A stretch of DNA of 20,140 nt from NCBI GenBank assembly GCA_964450385.1, contig CAYVEC010000028.1:1-20140 (forward strand), read 5' to 3'. The translations under genes were made by a program, and so were the position numbers. Source of the DNA: JAKLFA01 sp964450385. Its GTDB lineage: Bacteria; Omnitrophota; Gorgyraeia; Zapsychrales; JANLHA01. The notes beneath the pieces were generated by a model. That model saw only the letters and a list, made by a program, of their open reading frames with translations, searched no databases and had not been told where the DNA came from. Of this stretch, positions 13,672-20,140 are shown piece by piece (the stretch's first letter is position 1; each line of letters opens with the position of its first letter).

Positions 13672-15052
13672 GAACCGCCACCTTTTTTTTCATCGCCTCA
13701 ACGATCTGCGGCCCAACGGCCGTGATATCACCGGCCCCCAGGGTCACGACGAAATCACCGGACTGCACCATTTTTATCAAATGCTCCGCCACCTGATTGC
13801 GCGGCAGATACACGGCCGGGATCGATGAACAACGGGTTATGTGTTCAACCAAACGCTCCGCGGAAACGCCCGGGATCGGGCACTCGCTTGCCGCATAAAT
13901 ATCAGTCACGAACAAGGCGTCCGCCCCGCTAAAACAGCACGCAAAATCATCAAGCAGGGCCTGGGTACGCGTATACCGATGGGGCTGAAAGGCCACAACG
14001 ACCCGCCGCCCCCCCGCGACGATCCGTGCCGCAGCCAATGTCGCCTTGATCTCCGTTGGATGGTGCCCATAATCATCAATAACCGTAACCCCGTCGACCT
14101 CGCCCTTCAATTCAAAACGCCGATGGACCCCGCCAAACGACTCGAGACTTTTTTTCACGAGGGCAGGATCGAGACCCATCACCCCGACAGAAACCCCGAT
14201 CGCGGCCAAGGCATTCAGGGCATTGTGCCGCCCCGGGACCCTCAATTCGATCACCCCTAACGGCCGGTCTCCGCAGACACACTCAAAACGACCGCCATGC
14301 CCCGCGCAGGTCAACTCGCTCCCTTTGACCTCGGCCCCGTCACAAAACCCATAGGACAGCGCTCGAACGTCCGTACTATGAACAATACCAGACAACACCG
14401 GGTCCTCCGCGCAAAACACGACATGGCCCCCCGGCTCGGTCTGAGCCACAAACTGGCGGAAGGCTGCCTGGACGCGATCCCAGTCATGATAAAAATCAAG
14501 ATGTTCCCGATCGATATTCGTAACGACTGAAATATGGGGATGCGTCTGCAGGAAGGAACCGTCACTCTCGTCGACCTCCGCGACGAAGATCCGGCTGCGC
14601 CCCACCGGCGCGCGTGAGGCGTCCCCGCGAATCACCCCGCCCAAGGCCACGGTCGGATCACACCCGGCGTCTTTTAAGATCTTGGCCACCATGGCGGTTG
14701 TCGTGGTCTTCCCGTGAGCGCCAGCAACGGTCACCCGAACATAATCGTTCATGAGATTATTCAGAAGTTCTGACCGATGCATCAGCCGGCATCCCTGGCG
14801 CCGGGCCTCAACCATCTCGGGATTCTCCTGAGAGATCGCCGACGAAAAGACAACAATATCCGGTCGCTGAACATGCTGCGCCTCATGCCCGATCGCGATA
14901 ACAGCCCCTCGTTCTTGAAGCGAAGCGACCATGTCATTGGCCCGCACGTCCGACCCAGATACCCGCGCCCCCTGATCAAGCACCATCGACGCGAGTTTTC
15001 CCATGCCGACGCCGCCGATACCGATAAAATGATAATGCCTGTGCTCTGTCAT
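13661..15052 (-). CDS. murC: UDP-N-acetylmuramate--L-alanine ligase
   Basis: MurC adds L-Ala to UDP-MurNAc, the first peptide step in peptidoglycan precursor synthesis. The 463-aa protein has the Mur ligase layout: a Rossmann-type N-terminus HYHFIGIGGVGMGKLA (7-21), the ATP loop GAHGKTTTT (111-119), EVDESDGSFL and NIDREHLDFY in the central domain, and the C-terminal VIDDYGHHPTEI and FQPHRYTRT. I chose the ATG at 15050-15052, which overlaps the upstream peptidase stop as ATGA; an ATG 21 nt further upstream (15073) is possible and would add MDGVFKK. Neither has a strong ribosome site, which suggests coupling. It is flanked by the peptidase gene and ddl. Confidence 0.95.
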   Translation of the reverse strand: MTEHRHYHFIGIGGVGMGKLASMVLDQGARVSGSDVRANDMVASLQERGAVIAIGHEAQHVQRPDIVVFSSAISQENPEMVEARRQGCRLMHRSELLNNLMNDYVRVTVAGAHGKTTTTAMVAKILKDAGCDPTVALGGVIRGDASRAPVGRSRIFVAEVDESDGSFLQTHPHISVVTNIDREHLDFYHDWDRVQAAFRQFVAQTEPGGHVVFCAEDPVLSGIVHSTDVRALSYGFCDGAEVKGSELTCAGHGGRFECVCGDRPLGVIELRVPGRHNALNALAAIGVSVGVMGLDPALVKKSLESFGGVHRRFELKGEVDGVTVIDDYGHHPTEIKATLAAARIVAGGRRVVVAFQPHRYTRTQALLDDFACCFSGADALFVTDIYAASECPIPGVSAERLVEHITRCSSIPAVYLPRNQVAEHLIKMVQSGDFVVTLGAGDITAVGPQIVEAMKKKVAVHGV

Positions 15053-15831
15053 TTTTTTAAATACGCCATCCATGCCCGATTCAACCCCTCAACTCCCTGA
15101 AACTGCGGATAGGCCGTTTTCAGGGCCTCCTCAAAATTCTTCCCGTCCTTCAGTAACCGGCAGAAATTCATGAACCGATGTTCGCCGACCTCGCGGATCA
15201 TAAACCCGACCGCGCTTGCCGCTTCATAATAATACAGATCCACGAGACTCTGATCCATATCATGCGTCGGACGAAAACGCGAAAGTTCCATGAGCGGAAT
15301 GAATCGCTCTGTCTCAAAGGCCTCCCGCACAAATTGATCCGCCCCCCAACGCTGAGCCGCCTCCTGATACATCGCGACCCCCTCCTCGATCCAACTCGGA
15401 AGCACGACAGTGTAGCCGATGAATTCACGAAAAATAATATGCCCGAGCTCGTGCGGCAGCAGGGAATCGAAAAACCCATGCGCCGCCGGAAACGTACGGA
15501 TTATTTTGTTCCGGGCGAAGGCCGTTCCATGCGACCACCCAGCGTGCTGCGAATCACTAAGATAATCCTCACGGTCGGAATAAATATAGATCCGTGCCTT
15601 CTCATCATACGACCAGCTCTTAAAACGCGTGAACCCCAACCCTCGCGTGATATCGACATAATACGTCTCTGCCGACTCGGTGACGCGTTTGAGAAAATCC
15701 TCGGGCGTGTCTTTATAATAAATAACAAAATGGCTTGAGTGTTTCTCCTTCCATTCCTTGGTCACGGCATGGGCTGAACCCGCGGCGATCACGGCCACCA
15801 TGACGAGCATTCCGCAGACCGCCTTCTTCAT
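15049..15831 (-). CDS. Secreted peptidase-MA-like zinc metallopeptidase
   Basis: The 260-aa protein has a signal peptide (MKK, hydrophobic core to about residue 19, likely cut after SAHA at 19-22) and looks like a gluzincin of the peptidase-MA type. The zinc motif HELGH is at 127-131 and the third ligand is probably a glutamate in WIEEGVAMY (147-155). SSHFVIYY near the N-terminus and IYIYSDREDY before the motif are also typical. The C-terminal part is helical (EAASAVGFMIREVGEHRF) and ends in AWMAYLKK. It would act in the periplasm or at the surface; the substrate is unknown. It overlaps murG upstream and murC downstream by 4 nt each (ATGA), so it is a full member of the dcw operon, an unusual place for such a gene. 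Confidence 0.88.
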   Translation of the reverse strand: MKKAVCGMLVMVAVIAAGSAHAVTKEWKEKHSSHFVIYYKDTPEDFLKRVTESAETYYVDITRGLGFTRFKSWSYDEKARIYIYSDREDYLSDSQHAGWSHGTAFARNKIIRTFPAAHGFFDSLLPHELGHIIFREFIGYTVVLPSWIEEGVAMYQEAAQRWGADQFVREAFETERFIPLMELSRFRPTHDMDQSLVDLYYYEAASAVGFMIREVGEHRFMNFCRLLKDGKNFEEALKTAYPQFQGVEGLNRAWMAYLKK

Positions 15832-16889
15832 GCCACCTCCATCATCAAGGCCGCAATCCGACGAGCCGCGTCATTCGAAAAGACCTTCTGTCCCACTCCC
15901 CTGCGCCCGCGGCCGAGCAGGGCAACAACCTGGGCCCGCAGATGATCCGATGTCAGGTGCCGTTCTTCGATCATGACCACATCATCCCGTCCGGCCAACA
16001 AGGCAGCGTTCGCCTTTTGATGCGCTCCGGCGTAGGGGTAGGGAATGATCACCGCTGGAACCCCTGCCGCCAGCAATTCATGGATCATCCCGGCTCCGGC
16101 GCGGGCGATCACAAGATCCGAACAGGCATAGGCCTCTGGCATCTCGTCCAAATACGGCACGACCCTCGCCGGGATCCCGTTACGCTCATACGCCTGTCTG
16201 ACGACCTCGACATCGAGTTCCCCAGCGGCGTGGATCACCTGGAACGAGAGGGTCGCGCGCATGACCGGCACGATACTCAACATGGCCTGATTGATCGCCC
16301 GGCTCCCCTGACTCCCGCCGCAGACAAAGATCGTCGAACGGTCGCGTTCAAGACCGAACGATGCCAAAAGCTCATCGCGCCCGGAGGCGACTTTAAGGTC
16401 GCGAGTGGGATATCCGGTCAGGATGGTCTTCCGGCGGCCGAACCCCTTAGCGGTCTCGGAGGTGCTAATTGCCACTCGATCAACGACCCGGCTCAGCCAG
16501 ACATTGGCCCGCCCCGGAATCACATTCTGTTCATGGATGACGAGCGGAATCCCCAAGGTCCGTCCTGCGACAACCGCCGGAACCGACCCATACCCTCCGA
16601 ACCCCATGATCACATCCGGGGCGATATCCTTCAACACCCGGCGCGTTCTTAATGTTGATTGTATCATAGAATAAACCGCGCCCAAGAGAGACTTTAAAGA
16701 ATTTCCGCGGAGGCCGCGGACCGGCACCTCGGCAAAGGAAAAATGTTCGGCCTGCAAGAGATCGGCGAATGCCCCGAAGCGGCCGACAAAAAACACCTGA
16801 CCGCCCTGTTCATCGCGAACGACCTTCGCGACGCGGATCGCGGGAAGGATATGCCCCCCGCTCCCCCCACATGCAAAAACAGCCTTCAT
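15828..16889 (-). CDS. murG: UDP-GlcNAc:undecaprenyl-PP-MurNAc-pentapeptide GlcNAc transferase
   Basis: MurG is a peripheral membrane GT-B glycosyltransferase that turns lipid I into lipid II on the cytoplasmic side. The 353-aa protein has the N-terminal loop GGSGGH (8-13), FGGYGSVPAVVAGRTLGIPL, VIHEQNVIPGRANVWLS, the central GGSQGSRAIN, and the C-terminal UDP-GlcNAc site ARAGAGMIHELLAAGVPAVI with PYPYAGAHQKANA. GG(S/T)GGH, HEQN and the last motif are signature elements. ATG 16887-16889 lies 1 nt after the ftsW stop, with GGAG at the end of ftsW. It overlaps the peptidase gene by 4 nt. Confidence 0.96.
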   Translation of the reverse strand: MKAVFACGGSGGHILPAIRVAKVVRDEQGGQVFFVGRFGAFADLLQAEHFSFAEVPVRGLRGNSLKSLLGAVYSMIQSTLRTRRVLKDIAPDVIMGFGGYGSVPAVVAGRTLGIPLVIHEQNVIPGRANVWLSRVVDRVAISTSETAKGFGRRKTILTGYPTRDLKVASGRDELLASFGLERDRSTIFVCGGSQGSRAINQAMLSIVPVMRATLSFQVIHAAGELDVEVVRQAYERNGIPARVVPYLDEMPEAYACSDLVIARAGAGMIHELLAAGVPAVIIPYPYAGAHQKANAALLAGRDDVVMIEERHLTSDHLRAQVVALLGRGRRGVGQKVFSNDAARRIAALMMEVA

Positions 16890-16890
16890 C

Positions 16891-17985
16891 TTATGTCTCC
16901 AAATCGCTGGTCCTCGAAATATTCAACAAGAGACCGACCATGGCCAGATTCATCACCAGCGCCGATCCCCCGTAGCTAATGAATGGCAACGGCAACCCCT
17001 TTGTCGGCAGGGCCCCGATACTGACCCCGACATTGACCATCGCCTGCAGCCCAATGATCGATACGATGCCCAGGGCCAAGAAATACCCGAACTCATCATT
17101 GGTCCTCTTGACGATCCTCGCCCCCTGCCAGATCAATGCGATAAAAAGCGCAATCACGATCAGAGCCCCAATGAGCCCGAATTCTTCGCCGATGATCGAC
17201 AGGATGAAATCCGTGTGGGCCGCCGGCAGATAAAACAATTTCTGTAGGCTCTTGCCTGGCCCGACACCAAAGACCCCGCCGCTGCCAAAGGCGATCTGCG
17301 ACTGCGTCAGCTGAAATCCCGCGCCCGTCGGGTCTTTCCATGGGTCCAAGAACGTCACGACCCGCTGCCACCGATACGGGACACTATAGACAAAGACATA
17401 CGCGGCAGGGATCAAAAAAAGACCCAACCCCCAAAAATATTCCATTCGGGCCCCAGCCACAAAGACCATAATGCACGTCACGGCTGCGATGAGGACCGTG
17501 CTCCCGAGGTCCGGCTGTTTTAAGATCAGAGCACAGGCGATGCCAAGGACGGTAATGACCGGCAGGATCCCGATCTTAAACTGTTTGATCTGGGCGCCCT
17601 TCCTCGACAAAAAATCCGCGGTATAGACCACCATCGCCAATTTCACGAACTCCGACGGCTGAATATTAATCGGGCCGATGCGGATCCAGCGCTGGGCGCC
17701 AAAACTCGTCCGCCCCAATTTCGGGAGCATAACAGCGACTAACGCCAAAATCCCGACAATGATCATCGGTTTCGCATAGCGCTGAAGCTCACGATAATCC
17801 ACCCCCATCATCCAGAACATCGTGAACAACCCCAGGACAAGGAAAACGAGGTGGCGCTTCAGATAATAAAGGCTGTCATCCAGCTCCTGAAGGGCATAGA
17901 TCCCACTCGAACTGTAGATCATCACGACCCCGATAAAGATCAGCGTCGTCACGATAAAGGCTATGGAGATCCGAATGGAACGCAT
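16891..17985 (-). CDS. ftsW: Lipid II polymerase FtsW (SEDS family)
   Basis: FtsW is the septal peptidoglycan glycosyltransferase of the SEDS family and normally works with a class B PBP (FtsI). The 364-aa protein has about ten membrane helices, with INIQPSEFVKLAMVVYTADFLSRK (107-129 region), KQPDLGSTVL, the large extracytoplasmic loop WQRVVTFLDPWKDP and AFGSGGVFGVGPG, then LPAAHTDFILSIIGEE with the likely catalytic Asp259, and GLPLPFISYGGSALV near the end. I start at ATG 17983-17985, because GGG then sits 6 nt upstream; a TTG two codons earlier is possible. It follows murD by 8 nt. RodA was considered; the position between murD and murG favours FtsW. Confidence 0.94.
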   Translation of the reverse strand: MRSIRISIAFIVTTLIFIGVVMIYSSSGIYALQELDDSLYYLKRHLVFLVLGLFTMFWMMGVDYRELQRYAKPMIIVGILALVAVMLPKLGRTSFGAQRWIRIGPINIQPSEFVKLAMVVYTADFLSRKGAQIKQFKIGILPVITVLGIACALILKQPDLGSTVLIAAVTCIMVFVAGARMEYFWGLGLFLIPAAYVFVYSVPYRWQRVVTFLDPWKDPTGAGFQLTQSQIAFGSGGVFGVGPGKSLQKLFYLPAAHTDFILSIIGEEFGLIGALIVIALFIALIWQGARIVKRTNDEFGYFLALGIVSIIGLQAMVNVGVSIGALPTKGLPLPFISYGGSALVMNLAMVGLLLNISRTSDLET

Positions 17986-17993
17986 GGACAACC

Positions 17994-19241
17994 CTATCTT
18001 AATTCCCCGACGATCTGTTTAAAGACGTCTCCTCGATGCTCGAAATCCTTGAACATATCAAAACTCGCGCACATCGGACTCAAGAGAACGCAATCCCCCT
18101 GATCCGCGATGGACTGCGCGGTCCGGACCGCCTCATCGAGCGTTGAGCAAGGCACGACCCGGCAGGCATCTTTGAAGGTCGCCTCAATCTTGGCCCGCGC
18201 CTCCCCGATCGCCACGATCGCCTTCACCTTGGCTGCGGCCTCGACACGCAAGACCGAAAAATCGATCCCCTTGTCCTTCCCTCCGCAGATCCAAACAATC
18301 GGCTTCTGGACCCTGTCCAAGGCCCAGCGCGCCGCCTCAGCCGTCGTCGATTTGGAATCATTAATGAACTCAACACCCCGGACAGTGCGGACATGCTCAA
18401 GGCGATGGGTCAACCCCTTGAACTGCGCGAAGACCCGATCATAGGCCCCTGCCTCCACAGACAGACACGACATCACGGCCCGCACGGCCTCATGATTCGG
18501 ATTCGCCGCCGGGTCCCGCGGAAACCAGGTGACCGGCGCGCGGAGCCCGCCCGCCAGGGCCACGCACTCACGGGACGTGCGGTTCAAGACAGCGAAATCG
18601 TCACGTGTCTGATACTGAAACATTTTCGCTTTCGCCGAGATATATTCAGCCATGTCCTTATGCCGGTCGAGATGATTTTGTGAAATATTCAATAACACGG
18701 CGACCTTCGGCCTGAACTGTTCAATCCACTCGAGTTGAAAGGAACTTGCCTCGATCACGGCGAAACTCTCACCGGTCAGTTCCCCCACGGCCTCACTGAA
18801 CGGACGGCCGATATTGCCGCAGACAACCGCATGATGCCCGGCCTCATTTAAGACCAACCCGATCAGGGTCGAAACAGTACTTTTCCCATTGCTCCCGGTG
18901 ACGGCGATCGTGGGGCACGGACAGAACCACGAGGCGAATTCAAGCTCTCCGACGACCGGTATCCCCATGATAACCGCCTGACGGAGGATCTCCGCGTCAA
19001 CCCGGACCCCCGGACTCACAACGAGAAGGTCCGCCCCTTGAATAAATTCCCCCGTGTGACCTCCAAATTCAGCAGCGATGCCGCCGGCTCTCAGCCAGGA
19101 GACAAACTCGGCCGGCATCCGCGCCTCCGGCCCCGCATCAGAGACGCGCACCGCGGCCCCGCGGCCAGCCGCCAACCGCGCCGCTGCCTGACCGCTCCGC
19201 GCCAGACCAATAATCGCGACTTGTTTTCCCTGAATATCCAT
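17994..19241 (-). CDS. murD: UDP-N-acetylmuramoyl-L-alanine--D-glutamate ligase
   Basis: MurD adds D-Glu to UDP-MurNAc-L-Ala. The 415-aa protein has an N-terminal Rossmann-like domain with VAIIGLARSGQAAARL (8-23) and VVSPGVR, the ATP loop TGSNGKST (115-122), GNIGRPFSEAV and SSFQLEWIEQFRP in the central domain, NISQNHLDRH, and the C-terminal GLTHRLEHV, FINDSKSTTAEA, GGKDKG and LLSPMCASFDMFKDFEHRGD. All are standard MurD signatures. I chose ATG 19239-19241, which overlaps the mraY stop as TGATG; the frame is open to 19298, but that part overlaps mraY and is not MurD-like. Confidence 0.96.
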   Translation of the reverse strand: MDIQGKQVAIIGLARSGQAAARLAAGRGAAVRVSDAGPEARMPAEFVSWLRAGGIAAEFGGHTGEFIQGADLLVVSPGVRVDAEILRQAVIMGIPVVGELEFASWFCPCPTIAVTGSNGKSTVSTLIGLVLNEAGHHAVVCGNIGRPFSEAVGELTGESFAVIEASSFQLEWIEQFRPKVAVLLNISQNHLDRHKDMAEYISAKAKMFQYQTRDDFAVLNRTSRECVALAGGLRAPVTWFPRDPAANPNHEAVRAVMSCLSVEAGAYDRVFAQFKGLTHRLEHVRTVRGVEFINDSKSTTAEAARWALDRVQKPIVWICGGKDKGIDFSVLRVEAAAKVKAIVAIGEARAKIEATFKDACRVVPCSTLDEAVRTAQSIADQGDCVLLSPMCASFDMFKDFEHRGDVFKQIVGELR

Positions 19242-20140
19242 CAACGAATTTTCAATGTCATTAAGGTGATCACGGCCAAAATAATATTGATAATCCAAAA
19301 CCGCACGATAATCTTCGCCTCAGGCCATCCGCTCAACTGCAGGTGATGATGGAACGGCGACATCTTAAAAATCCGTTTTCCCCTGAGCTTGAACGACCCC
19401 ACCTGAAGGATCACCGAGAGGGCTTCCATGACAAAGACCCCGCCGAGAAAAATCAGGAGCAGTTCTTTTTTGATAAGCACCGAAATCACCGCGATGCTCC
19501 CCCCAAGGGCGAGCGATCCGGTGTCGCCCATGAAGACATTCGCCGGAAAACAATTAAACCACAGGAACCCTAGACACGCACCGACCATCGCGGCGCAAAA
19601 GACCGTTAATTCAGCGGCGTTGGCGATATACGGGATAAAAAGGTATTCGCTGAACTGCGCGTGCCCGGTAATATAGCTCAGGATCGCAAGCGTCAGCGAG
19701 ACGATGAGCATGCATCCGATCGCCAGCCCATCAAGCCCGTCGGTAAGATTAACCGCGTTGGTCGCGCCCAAGATAATGACCGCGACAAGGATAATATACC
19801 CCCAACCGATATCCCAGACAACACTCTTCAAAAACGGCACATCGACCTCCGTCAGGGTCGCTGGATCAAAAAAGATATACGATCCGATGAAGAACGCGAG
19901 CAGGATCTGCCACATAAATTTTGTCCGAACCGACAATCCCTTGTGCTGAACACTCGTCAGCTTGACATAGTCATCGATAAAACCAAGAACCGCGAGATAG
20001 CAACATGTGATCCACGTCAACAGAATATACCGGTTCGAGAGATCGGCCCAAAGAAGGACCGAACCCAAGATCCCGCCGATAATAAAGACGCCCCCCATCG
20101 TGGGGACCCCCTGCTTGGATTCGGCAAAGACGTCGAGGCT
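19241..20140 (-). CDS. mraY: Phospho-N-acetylmuramoyl-pentapeptide transferase, partial
   Basis: MraY transfers phospho-MurNAc-pentapeptide to undecaprenyl phosphate, giving lipid I at the inner face of the membrane. The last 299 residues are present; the N-terminus (about 60 residues, judged from the usual length near 360) lies beyond the right edge. The visible part starts just before SKQGVPTMGG, followed by many hydrophobic helices, DDYVK with catalytic aspartates in the early loop, NLTDGLDGLAIG, NVFMGDTGSLALGG and the HHHLQLSGWPE loop near the C-terminus. It is the first dcw gene in the window and its stop overlaps murD by one base. murE and murF would be expected further upstream, outside the window. 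Confidence 0.96.
   Translation of the reverse strand, partial: SLDVFAESKQGVPTMGGVFIIGGILGSVLLWADLSNRYILLTWITCCYLAVLGFIDDYVKLTSVQHKGLSVRTKFMWQILLAFFIGSYIFFDPATLTEVDVPFLKSVVWDIGWGYIILVAVIILGATNAVNLTDGLDGLAIGCMLIVSLTLAILSYITGHAQFSEYLFIPYIANAAELTVFCAAMVGACLGFLWFNCFPANVFMGDTGSLALGGSIAVISVLIKKELLLIFLGGVFVMEALSVILQVGSFKLRGKRIFKMSPFHHHLQLSGWPEAKIIVRFWIINIILAVITLMTLKIR

Noticed and set aside
15942..16652. Plus-strand open frame of 236 codons
   Set aside because: It is antisense to murG; the His/Pro/Arg-rich composition is typical of a shadow frame in GC-rich coding DNA.
1..20140. CRISPR array, insertion sequence, prophage or integrative element
   Set aside because: I saw no regularly spaced repeats, transposase or integrase motifs, terminal inverted repeats or target duplications. 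tRNA-Arg has no adjacent integrase or duplicated 3' end that I could see.

Overview
The window reads as chromosomal core DNA of a didermic-looking, probably uncultured bacterium. It is moderately GC-rich, almost every gene lies on the minus strand, and genes are packed into tightly coupled operons. It has peptidoglycan and divisome genes, signal peptides and a lipoprotein. The gene content and style remind me of Omnitrophota or a neighbouring lineage, but this is a low-confidence guess that needs a marker-gene tree.

Layout in transcription order on the minus strand (right to left). (1) 20140-10689: a division and cell-wall (dcw) cluster, mraY (partial)-murD-ftsW-murG-[secreted peptidase]-murC-ddl-ftsQ-ftsA. 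Adjacent genes overlap or lie within 9 nt of each other. The cluster lacks murB between murC and ddl, has no ftsZ after ftsA, and carries an extra secreted HELGH metallopeptidase coupled by ATGA overlaps to murG and murC. (2) 10339-10683 (+): a small two-helix membrane protein, convergent with ftsA. (3) 10254-8802: two exported proteins with MORN_2/YwqK-type repeats, closed by a rho-independent terminator at 8741-8775. (4) 8678-5396: an operon of a zinc-finger membrane protein, a macrodomain hydrolase, SixA-like phosphohistidine phosphatase, and XseA and XseB (exonuclease VII). (5) 5348-4971: a stand-alone response-regulator receiver. (6) 4224-4952 (+): an orphan zinc-ribbon membrane protein. 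(7) 4081-4008: tRNA-Arg(TCG) with its own promoter. (8) 3854-1: the glycine cleavage operon gcvT-gcvH-gcvPA-gcvPB (last gene cut by the window edge), behind a near-consensus sigma-70 promoter.

The dcw genes cover the steps from lipid I formation (MraY) to lipid II (MurG), with MurC, MurD and Ddl supplying precursors, FtsW polymerising glycan, and FtsQ and FtsA organising the septum. The gcv genes encode the T, H and two-subunit P proteins of glycine decarboxylation; the L protein is not in the window. I found no CRISPR array, insertion sequence, phage gene or obvious horizontal island. The items most worth following up are the peptidase inside the dcw cluster, the missing murB and ftsZ, the MORN-repeat export pair, and the uncharacterised zinc-ribbon membrane proteins.
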